The notes below the pieces were generated by a model that was not told the origin of the DNA, searched no databases, and saw nothing but the letters and a program-made list of their open reading frames with translations. DNA of 22,081 nt from Lachnoclostridium sp. UBA1434 (lineage in GTDB: Bacteria; Bacillota; Clostridia; Lachnospirales; Lachnospiraceae), in NCBI GenBank assembly GCA_002329645.1, contig DCTS01000015.1, forward strand, positions 22,040-44,120, in the 5' to 3' direction. Below are positions 1-6,669 of the stretch, piece after piece. Position numbers and translations under genes: made by a program. Numbering within the stretch: the stretch's first letter is position 1; each line of letters begins with the position of its first letter.

Positions 1-22
1 CTGATACCAGTTTAAATTCCAT
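1..22 (-). CDS. uvrB: Start of a gene running off the left edge, probably UvrB (partial)
   Basis: Only seven codons are visible (M-E-F-K-L-V-S). They begin at an ATG preceded by a purine-rich ribosome binding site (GGAAGGGACCAGG). UvrB, the DNA-damage recognition subunit of the UvrABC excinuclease, commonly begins M-x-F-K-L-x-S in Firmicutes. The gene also sits behind an extended -10 promoter and an SOS box, and uvrB belongs to the LexA regulon in Bacillus. The start, ribosome site, promoter and SOS box are seen directly. The name is an inference from very few residues plus regulation, and another SOS gene cannot be excluded. Confidence 0.5.
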
Positions 23-120
23 TATACCTGGTCCCTTCCGTACAAACTAATGGATCTGATGAATGCATATGAATCCGTTCGTATACATAATGAACTTCAC
101 TCACCGGTTAATCGTCTGTA

Positions 121-149
121 ATTATATCACAGCGGACATCTAAAATCAA
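121..149 (-). promoter_or_regulatory. Sigma-A promoter for the left-edge (uvrB-like) gene
   Basis: On the minus strand TTGATT (149-144) is followed after 17 bp by a perfect TATAAT (126-121). A TG one base before the -10 makes it an extended -10. It points at the ATG at position 22, giving a leader of about 90 nt. Confidence 0.6.
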
Positions 150-156
150 TAAGTTT

Positions 157-170
157 CGAACTTTTGTTCT
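157..170. promoter_or_regulatory. SOS box (LexA/DinR operator)
   Basis: CGAACTTTTGTTCT contains the palindrome GAAC-N4-GTTC, the core of the Bacillus/Clostridium LexA (DinR) operator. It lies 7 bp upstream of the -35 of the left-edge promoter and just downstream of the rubrerythrin stop codon. This position suits repression of the left-edge gene until DNA damage. Confidence 0.6.
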
Positions 171-182
171 ATTTTATACTTC

Positions 183-743
183 TTAGTAATTGTCCCGGTT
201 AAGCTGATAATAACCCTGCTGCCCCATGCAAACCGGGCAAATATCCGGCGCACCGCCGCCATAAACAAGATAACCGCATTTCATACAGATCCACATGGCA
301 TTGTCCTTCTTACAAAAGACCTGATTATTCATTATATTTTGTGCAAGCTTGCGAAACCGAACATCATGGTGCATTTCAATTCCCGCAAGGCATTCAAAAA
401 GCCTGGCTATCTCATTATATCCTTCCTCCCTGGCTTTCTCCGCAAAGCTTACATATATGGATGTCCATTCCCGGTATTCGCCCGTGTATGCAGACTTTAA
501 ATTATCGGGCGTGGAGGGCATGGCATTGTTATTAATGAGCTTGAGCAGTATTTTTGCATGCTCCATCTCATTCTTCGATGTTTCCTCAAATATGTCCGCT
601 ATCTGCTCATAACCGTCCTCCCTGGCTTTCTCCGCAGATATGGAATATCTGGCGCTTGCCATCAATTCCCGCTCAAGGGCTTCGGCTATATTAGAATATG
701 TGCTGCTTTCAGCCGTAATTGTTCTTCCTGGGTCCCGTTCCAT
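183..743 (-). CDS. rbr: Rubrerythrin
   Basis: A two-domain non-haem iron protein of 186 residues. The N-terminal ferritin-like four-helix domain has paired helices with Glu and E-x-x-H-type ligands (around N-E-M-E-H and G-I-E-M-H-H), which would hold a di-iron centre. The C-terminal rubredoxin-like domain has C-x-x-C (W-I-C-M-K-C-G-Y) and C-P-x-C motifs for a single Fe(Cys)4. Rubrerythrins reduce hydrogen peroxide in the cytoplasm of anaerobes using electrons from NADH-linked rubredoxin systems. An ATG at 743 is chosen over the GTG three codons upstream because a GGGGTGG ribosome site overlaps that GTG. A 7-bp inverted repeat (AATTATC at 760-766, GATAATT at 782-788) lies just upstream and could be an operator. 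Length and domain order are normal. Confidence 0.93.
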   Translation of the reverse strand: MERDPGRTITAESSTYSNIAEALERELMASARYSISAEKAREDGYEQIADIFEETSKNEMEHAKILLKLINNNAMPSTPDNLKSAYTGEYREWTSIYVSFAEKAREEGYNEIARLFECLAGIEMHHDVRFRKLAQNIMNNQVFCKKDNAMWICMKCGYLVYGGGAPDICPVCMGQQGYYQLNRDNY

Positions 744-833
744 TAAAGCCACCCCGGCTAATTATCTTCAATACAACTTATGATAATTGCCGCCAGATAA
801 TGTTGCCCATTGATGCAGACAACGCCTCCCGTT

Positions 834-1376
834 TTATGCTATAGGAATACCAAATATCCTTGTGTAAGTAAGCCTGCCCTCTATACGTTCGGATTTCATA
901 AGACATATTTCATTAACCTTCATTTCGAAAGGCTCAACTGCTGCTGCAAATGCTTTATCATCAAAGCCTTTGCCAAAGACGGCCCTTCGGGCAAGGGTAA
1001 GATGAGGTGTATATTCCTTATCTTCCACAGGAAAGTCCTGCTTCAGAAGCTGGATCTTAAGCTCCCTCTGAAGCTTCCAGAGATTGTCCTGCTTTTTTAC
1101 ACCAATCCAGCATATGTCGCCTTCCCTGCGCTTAAATCTTCCGAATCCTCCGGCAGTTAATGACAGTTCAGTGATACCCGAATTTTTTGCTGCCCTTATC
1201 ATGGCTTCCTTTACATCATCCGCCCGGTTTGTTTCACCGATGAAGTTCAGGGTAAGATGCAGGTTATCCCTGGCCGTAAAGCTTCCTTTCACAGTCACTT
1301 GTTTAAGCATGTCCATAATCCTGCATAAGTAATCCTTCATATCATCGTTAAAAATAATTGCTGTAAAAAGCCTCAT
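834..1376 (-). CDS. thpR: RNA 2',3'-cyclic phosphodiesterase (2H phosphoesterase)
   Basis: A 180-residue protein with the two H-x-T/S-x motifs that define the 2H phosphoesterase/LigT fold: H-L-T-L-N-F-I-G in the N-terminal half and P-H-L-T-L-A-R in the C-terminal half. The two histidines form the active site that opens 2',3'-cyclic phosphate ends of RNA. The protein starts M-R-L-F-x-A-I, typical of the ThpR family, and has the family's normal length. The ATG at 1376 has a GGAGG ribosome site 7 nt upstream. It lies 90 bp before rubrerythrin on the same strand, so the two may be co-transcribed, although their functions are not obviously linked. Confidence 0.92.
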   Translation of the reverse strand: MRLFTAIIFNDDMKDYLCRIMDMLKQVTVKGSFTARDNLHLTLNFIGETNRADDVKEAMIRAAKNSGITELSLTAGGFGRFKRREGDICWIGVKKQDNLWKLQRELKIQLLKQDFPVEDKEYTPHLTLARRAVFGKGFDDKAFAAAVEPFEMKVNEICLMKSERIEGRLTYTRIFGIPIA

Positions 1377-1592
1377 GGTACGCCTCCATTATATCCGGAT
1401 TATTGTAATATAATTATTTAATGTTATAATATTCAAAAGGGTTAATCCGTCACACCGTATCATATACACATCATAGCGTATAAATACAGATGATGCGGCA
1501 TAATTAATGTATCATATACACAACAGTGTGTCAGGATAGCAGGTGCGGCCTGATTATTGAATTTAATAATATAATAAGGAACGGGTGAATAT
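1377..1592. promoter_or_regulatory. Divergent promoter region between thpR and msrC
   Basis: This 216-bp gap serves two divergent genes. Leftward, TTGAAT (1436-1431) and TATATT (1412-1407) are 18 bp apart, a plausible thpR promoter. Rightward, TTGTAA (1403-1408) and TATAAT (1425-1430) are 16 bp apart with a TG extension, but this would leave a leader of about 155 nt for msrC. The 14-mer GTATCATATACACA occurs exactly twice (1457-1470 and 1509-1522), 52 bp apart, which could be a pair of protein binding sites. Promoter calls are by eye. Confidence 0.4.
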
Positions 1593-2120
1593 ATGAATAT
1601 GAACCATATCGATATTGATTATCCTGAGAACAAGGCTGAATGCTACAGGGTGATACATGAGCAGTTAAAGAGCCTGCTTGAAAATGAGACCAATGTGATA
1701 CCTAACCTAAGCAATACCAGCGCATTGCTTTACAATAGCCTTAAGGACATCAACTGGGCAGGCTTTTATCTGACCAGCGGCACCGGTCTTCTGCTTGGTC
1801 CCTTCCAGGGAAAGCCCGCATGCATAAGGATACCCTGGGGTAAAGGGGTATGCGGCAGTGCTGCTTCCTTGGGCAAGACTGTTGTCGTTCCCGATGTTCA
1901 CAAATTCCCCGGCCATATAGCATGCGACCCTAATTCCCGGTCTGAAATAGTGGTTCCGATAATAATAGAGGATAAAACAGCCGGCGTACTGGACATAGAC
2001 AGTCCGATACCCGACCGGTTTGACGATGATGACAAAAAAGGCCTTGAAGAGGTGGTGCGCCTGCTTTCAGAAGGCTGTACCTGGAGTCAGGTACAGGCTT
2101 ACCCTGATTTTGTCCATTAG
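1593..2120 (+). CDS. msrC: Free methionine-(R)-sulfoxide reductase (GAF domain)
   Basis: A 175-residue single GAF-domain protein. Three cysteines (Cys77, Cys87, Cys111) have the same spacing as the catalytic and resolving cysteines of E. coli fRMsr (84, 94, 118), within P-A-C-I-R-I-P, K-G-V-C-G and I-A-C-D-x-x-S-R-S-E-I. The enzyme reduces free L-methionine-R-sulfoxide in the cytoplasm, normally with thioredoxin as donor, which fits the oxidative-stress neighbour rubrerythrin. The ATG at 1593 is preceded by AAGGAACGGG. The last 18 codons overlap the end of the opposing shikimate-kinase-like gene by 54 bp. The tail after about residue 160 looks longer than usual for the family and may come from a shifted stop codon. 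Confidence 0.92.
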   Translation: MNMNHIDIDYPENKAECYRVIHEQLKSLLENETNVIPNLSNTSALLYNSLKDINWAGFYLTSGTGLLLGPFQGKPACIRIPWGKGVCGSAASLGKTVVVPDVHKFPGHIACDPNSRSEIVVPIIIEDKTAGVLDIDSPIPDRFDDDDKKGLEEVVRLLSEGCTWSQVQAYPDFVH

Positions 2121-2582
2121 CTCCTCCATGTCGAGCCCGTCACCATCCACAATAATGTGTGCATATTTTTCATACAGAGGGCAGCGTTCTTCATAAAGGG
2201 ATGAAAGCGTCTGCCCTTCTTTCAGGACAACTCCCCTCCGTCTTATATTCCTTAATCTTTTTCTTATAATATCATATGAAAGTCTGATATATACCACCGT
2301 GCCTATACTTCTTAAGTGCTCCATGGCCTCATGGCAGTAAACCACGCTTCCCCCGGTGGCAATCACGCTGTTTTTACACAATAAACCCTTATTGACCTTG
2401 TTTTCAATGTCAAGGTAGCCTTCATGACCGTCCCTGTTAATTATATCTTTCAGCAGCATGCCCTCCTGCTCCTGGATTAACAGGTCGGAATCTATAAAGC
2501 CTAAGCCCATCACCTTTGCAAGTATTACTCCTATTGTGCTTTTTCCTGCTCCCGGCATACCGATAAGCACTATATTGTTCAC
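2067..2582 (-). CDS. Shikimate kinase-like P-loop kinase
   Basis: A 171-residue small kinase with a Walker A motif G-M-P-G-A-G-K-S (residues 8-15), an acid pair D-S-D (31-33), G-G at 77-78 and a lid region ending R-C-P-L-Y (Arg133). These are shikimate kinase (AroK) hallmarks. The family's substrate-binding F-R-x-x-E is here Y-L-D-I-E (56-60), so the arginine that grips the shikimate carboxylate is replaced by leucine. The true substrate is therefore uncertain. GTG at 2582 is the better start because GGGAGG lies 9 nt upstream; the TTG seven codons earlier lies within the end of the upstream gene. It is the last gene of the surface-polymer operon, 17 bp after the pyruvyl transferase, and no other aromatic biosynthesis gene is in view. 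Standard annotation would call it aroK. Confidence 0.8.
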   Translation of the reverse strand: MNNIVLIGMPGAGKSTIGVILAKVMGLGFIDSDLLIQEQEGMLLKDIINRDGHEGYLDIENKVNKGLLCKNSVIATGGSVVYCHEAMEHLRSIGTVVYIRLSYDIIRKRLRNIRRRGVVLKEGQTLSSLYEERCPLYEKYAHIIVDGDGLDMEELMDKIRVSLYLTPGTAF

Positions 2583-2599
2583 GGCTGAAAACCTCCCGG

Positions 2600-3694
2600 T
2601 CAAAGTCCCAGCGAACGCTTTAAGAATGATATTGATCCCTCTTTCATGGCTTCAATATCCTTCCTTAGCTTTACCGGGTCATTAATTGCAAACCTGCCGA
2701 AATCCTTGAATTCTTCAATATCATGCAGTATATGGGATTGAAGGCCTAACCCTTCAAGCAAATCTGCGGCCCTGCTTCCCGTATCGGAATGCAGCATGGA
2801 TATGAAGGGCCTTTCATATATTATGGAAAACACAGTCCCATGGAAGGAATTTGTTATAACATACTCAGCCGACTCTATAAGTCCCAGGAATTCTCCTGCA
2901 TCTGCCGTATAAAAGGGCGGAAGCTGATTCTTAAAGCCCGGAACAGGCCTCCTCTGAATAAGCGGAAGCCCCAGCGCAACCGATATTCGGTTTGCAAACT
3001 TTATCAGCTCATTGTTCTTTTCTATCATGTAAACCAGGATGTATTTTCCCTTAATTGGACACTTTACCTTGATTTCTTCATAATCCTCCCTGCAAAGAAG
3101 CATGGTGGGGTCAAGGACCACCTCAACAGGCTTGTCCGTAAGCTCCTTAACAGCACCTGCATGGCTTGGCTCCCTGACGGAAATGTAATCAAGACCCATC
3201 AACCCTTTCTTATATTGCTTTTTATACCTCGGGTTGAAATAATCCCTTCCTATACTGGCAGCATAAGATATCCTCCTGCTTGCCGGCTCTGCAAACTCCA
3301 GCATATATGCAGAATCATAACCTCCCGTATGGGTATCGTTCCATACCTGGTCGCTGCCTGTAATGTATGCATCCAGCTTAAGCTGCGCCTTTTTAAGCTC
3401 GTCATATGTTGAGAAATCCCCCAGCAGATTGAAGTTCTTCCTCATGAAGTGTATGAATTTTTTATATCTTACCAGGCTTTCCCTGTTCAGTATAAATTGC
3501 TTCAGGTTTTCTGCCTTTCTGGGAAGGCCCCTTTTGCACTGCATTGGGTCATACAATATGTCTATAATCCTGGGATGGTAATTTATTATGCAGGCATCCG
3601 CCCCAAGGGATCGAAGCACCTTTTGCAGCGCCCATGCCTGCAGGGTGGCGCCGTAGTTATTAGCCCCATGGAATGTAACCACTCCTGCCTTCAT
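2600..3694 (-). CDS. Polysaccharide pyruvyl transferase family protein
   Basis: A 364-residue cytoplasmic enzyme of the CsaB/WcaK (PS_pyruv_trans) family. It has the glycine/asparagine-rich N-terminus F-H-G-A-N-N-Y-G-A-T-L-Q-A, a central I-T-G-S-D-Q-V-W, and a C-terminal T-N-S-F-H-G-T-V-F that aligns with the family's conserved S-x-R-x-H/S-F-H-G segment. Members transfer a pyruvyl group from phosphoenolpyruvate onto a sugar, adding a negatively charged ketal to wall or capsular polymers. The start overlaps the stop of the upstream transferase by 4 bp (ATGA), with GGAGGTGG as ribosome site, so translation is probably coupled. Which sugar is modified cannot be read from the sequence. Confidence 0.88.
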   Translation of the reverse strand: MKAGVVTFHGANNYGATLQAWALQKVLRSLGADACIINYHPRIIDILYDPMQCKRGLPRKAENLKQFILNRESLVRYKKFIHFMRKNFNLLGDFSTYDELKKAQLKLDAYITGSDQVWNDTHTGGYDSAYMLEFAEPASRRISYAASIGRDYFNPRYKKQYKKGLMGLDYISVREPSHAGAVKELTDKPVEVVLDPTMLLCREDYEEIKVKCPIKGKYILVYMIEKNNELIKFANRISVALGLPLIQRRPVPGFKNQLPPFYTADAGEFLGLIESAEYVITNSFHGTVFSIIYERPFISMLHSDTGSRAADLLEGLGLQSHILHDIEEFKDFGRFAINDPVKLRKDIEAMKEGSISFLKRSLGL

Positions 3695-6639
3695 GAACCC
3701 ACCTCCTCGAATGCTCTTTCAAACGGGAATTCCGGACTTTCGTCCATCATTATATTTATATTCTCGAGCCCCTTTTTAAGCCGCTTTATTTCATTTGTTG
3801 CAACAACCAGGTCGTATGAGGGCAGAAGCTTAAGGCAAAGCCTCGTTCTCTTATAATATTTCTGGGACAGCCTGTATTTTTCATGGTCATAATACTTGAA
3901 ATTAAATATTACTTTGTCGGCCAGCTTTCTGCACAGGAGAAGAGCCATCAGATCCTCCTCTGAATGGTGTACGGCTATATCAAACCGAAGGCTTCCGAAA
4001 TACTTATTAACCTCCCTCTCCGCTATTGCTTCAAGGAGCTTCCCCTTAAATCCCATAAGAAGCCCCGTCTTCTGAAGGAATTTGGCTGCCAGGTACTCCT
4101 TCCTTGAATAATCGGTATTATATGAAAGAGGGAAATATCCTGTCTCCTTTTTCAATTTCGACAGCATGGATGTTGCCTTTTTAACCTTGTTCGAATTCAT
4201 GCAAACATAGACATCATATTTGCTCGTATCTATGGAATTAATGTTTCTTATAAGCCTTGCAGCATTATCATTCTTTTTCATCCCGTTTATTAATATGAGA
4301 ACCTTCTTCTTATTCACCGGCTTAATTGCCTCAGCCTTCATTTGCCCTGAACCGGTTGTTTTGCCATACAAGAGCTGACTTGCCACCTGCTTAGGCACAT
4401 CAGCATTGTCATAGGAGCAAAATCTATCAAAGAACTTAGGATAGGGCTTTGCATCCTTCATCAGCTCGTCAGCCAGTTCCTGAGGTGTCTCAACCTTCGG
4501 CAGGTCCAGCTCCTCCAGCCCAACATAGATACCCCTGTCCTTAAGGTATTCCTTCCTGTCGTATACGAAGAGTACGATCTTTCTTTTTGTAACACCGAAG
4601 TCAAACATTATGCTGGAATAATCCGTTACCAGTACATCACAGGCATTCAAAAAATCATAGGTTTCGTATTCCCTGGGGAATTCCCTTATATGGGTGAAGC
4701 CGTCAAATCCCAGCTCCTCCTTGACATAGGGATGAAGCTTGACATAAAACACCGTGTCGGAACCAAGCTTACGATCTATTATATTAAAATATTCCTTAAG
4801 GTCTGCTATCTGCTTGTCATTTTCCTTCTGATGCAGCAGCCCTCTCCATGTGGGCATATATGCAACAACCCGCTTGTCTGAAAGCTGCGCCTCCTTTCTT
4901 ATCTGCGCATATCTTTCCTTGCTGAAGAAAGCAGAGTTTCTGGGATAGCCGCAGGTAAGCACTGTGCCCGGATACAGCTTGTCAAGCATATAGTCCCTTA
5001 AGAATATCTCCCTTGCAAAATCATTCTGGTACAGAAGGTAATCGGCTATAAGGAAATTTCTCTGGACATTTCCAAGGGCATACTCCCTCTCCGGCACTAT
5101 CCTGCCCATTGCCTTGAGGGGGGTTCCATGCCAGGTGTTCAGGTACTTCTGCCCGCTTCTTTTAATAAAGTAGGGAGGAAAGCTGGTGTCGGTGATGAGA
5201 TACCCTGCTGTTGCCAATGCCATCAGGTATTTCCTTGAATTTATATCAATTAAGCTTACCCCTGTTATATCATAAGCCTCAAGCAGCCTGCTGCAGCTTT
5301 CCATCAGCTCCGGCAACAAGGCCAGGAGGATTTGATATCCTTCATACTCCCCGTTGGTAAGCTCCCTTAAGAGGGCAAAAATATTCCCCGCTACATCTTC
5401 TCCATGCTTTGATTCCAGCAATATGACCTTCGGATCCACCGGAAGCTTCTTAAGCATTGATATATAGCAGGCAGGGCTGCTTCTTTTCAGCATTGTTATA
5501 AACGGAATCTTCCTGGCAATAAGCTTCTTCTTTGAATCGGATTTTAAGAATTTCTTCAGTCTACTCTTCCATACTGCTGCGGTATTTCTTAACTTTCGTA
5601 ATATCCTTATAATAATAAACGGCGTATATTCCCTGATGGTGGTCATTAGGACCATCTTTCTCCTGTTGGAATACAGCTTAAGCTTTGCTTTCAGCTCCTT
5701 TGAGGAGGAGTACTTAAGATAATGGTTATTCCTCCAGGTCGGATATTCCCGGTCCAGAAAGCTCTGGGTTTCATTAATAATTCTCAGCTTGATATTAAGC
5801 TGCCCGGTTCCCTTGTTTTCCTTTTTATACAGATGCCCGTAACGGAAAAGAAAATGCCTGGCGCATATATATTCAAGCTCCTCATAATATTGCTCAAAAT
5901 ATCCGTTGTCCTTCATGAAATCCGTAAGAAGCCTGAAAGCCTTTATTATATCCAGGGTTCTTTCCGAAAAGGTATTTAAAAAGCCCCCCTGCCTGGTCCT
6001 GCGGTAATTATACAGCGGTTCCTCAACCACGCCTATGCTGCCGGCCTTACATGCCAGCTCATATATAAGCACCAGGTCCTCAAAGCGAATTCCTTCGGGA
6101 AAATTCATTCCCGATAAAAGACTTCTCCGGAATAACTTATCCCAGGGGAAGGGTGAAAGGTGAGCCAATTCATATTTGTGCTCCGCCAGCTTGAAATTCT
6201 CATTAAGAAGCTGGGTTCTTACGATTTTCTTCTTATACTGCTTAATCCTTTCCTTCTCATATACACTGTATCGTCCGCAGACAACTATATCATTGTTATC
6301 CTTAACAGCCTTGTTATAAAGCTTCTCACACATGTCAGGCTCTATAAAATCATCGCTGTCCACAAACAGCACGAATTCCCCCCTGGCCTGTTGCATTCCG
6401 TAATTTCTGGCATGGCTTACCCCGCTGTTTTCAATGGTATATATCCTAAGCTTTTCGGGGGCCTTATCCCTATATGACTCAAGTATGGACAGACTGTTGT
6501 CGGTGCTGCCGTCGTTGACAGCAATAATCTCAAACTCCTCCATGGTTTGGGAAAAAATCGAATCCAGGCACTGGGGCAGATATTTCTCCACATTATATAC
6601 AGGCATTACAATACTTATAATGCATTGCTTATCTTCCAC
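3691..6639 (-). CDS. GT2 glycosyltransferase fused to CDP-glycerol glycerophosphotransferase, with a C-terminal GT-B-like half domain
   Basis: A 982-residue three-part cytoplasmic or membrane-associated enzyme. Residues 1-230 form a GT-A family 2 transferase (P-V-Y-N-V-E-K-Y, V-N-D-G-S-T-D, V-D-S-D-D at 93-97). Residues 400-755 form a TagF/TagB-like CDP-glycerol glycerophosphotransferase (W-H-G-T-P-L-K at 503-509, M-P-T-W-R-G at 595-600, K-L-H-P at 634-637, T-D-Y-S-S at 672-676). Residues 775-982 begin K-K-V-L-I-L-I-N-G-M, resembling the N-terminal Rossmann half of a GT-B glycosyltransferase with no catalytic second half. The pairing suggests that one chain adds a sugar and polyol-phosphate units to a teichoic-acid-like polymer. 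The start is GTG with GGGAGG upstream. It lies 30 bp after the first transferase and overlaps the pyruvyl transferase by 4 bp. Confidence 0.88.
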   Translation of the reverse strand: MEDKQCIISIVMPVYNVEKYLPQCLDSIFSQTMEEFEIIAVNDGSTDNSLSILESYRDKAPEKLRIYTIENSGVSHARNYGMQQARGEFVLFVDSDDFIEPDMCEKLYNKAVKDNNDIVVCGRYSVYEKERIKQYKKKIVRTQLLNENFKLAEHKYELAHLSPFPWDKLFRRSLLSGMNFPEGIRFEDLVLIYELACKAGSIGVVEEPLYNYRRTRQGGFLNTFSERTLDIIKAFRLLTDFMKDNGYFEQYYEELEYICARHFLFRYGHLYKKENKGTGQLNIKLRIINETQSFLDREYPTWRNNHYLKYSSSKELKAKLKLYSNRRKMVLMTTIREYTPFIIIRILRKLRNTAAVWKSRLKKFLKSDSKKKLIARKIPFITMLKRSSPACYISMLKKLPVDPKVILLESKHGEDVAGNIFALLRELTNGEYEGYQILLALLPELMESCSRLLEAYDITGVSLIDINSRKYLMALATAGYLITDTSFPPYFIKRSGQKYLNTWHGTPLKAMGRIVPEREYALGNVQRNFLIADYLLYQNDFAREIFLRDYMLDKLYPGTVLTCGYPRNSAFFSKERYAQIRKEAQLSDKRVVAYMPTWRGLLHQKENDKQIADLKEYFNIIDRKLGSDTVFYVKLHPYVKEELGFDGFTHIREFPREYETYDFLNACDVLVTDYSSIMFDFGVTKRKIVLFVYDRKEYLKDRGIYVGLEELDLPKVETPQELADELMKDAKPYPKFFDRFCSYDNADVPKQVASQLLYGKTTGSGQMKAEAIKPVNKKKVLILINGMKKNDNAARLIRNINSIDTSKYDVYVCMNSNKVKKATSMLSKLKKETGYFPLSYNTDYSRKEYLAAKFLQKTGLLMGFKGKLLEAIAEREVNKYFGSLRFDIAVHHSEEDLMALLLCRKLADKVIFNFKYYDHEKYRLSQKYYKRTRLCLKLLPSYDLVVATNEIKRLKKGLENINIMMDESPEFPFERAFEEVGS

Positions 6640-6669
6640 TTATGAAACCTCCCGCTTTTGTTTATACTC

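Noticed and set aside
1570..1575. TATAAT as the -10 of msrC
   Set aside because: It lies only 18 bp from the ATG and no -35 is at the right distance; it would leave almost no leader.
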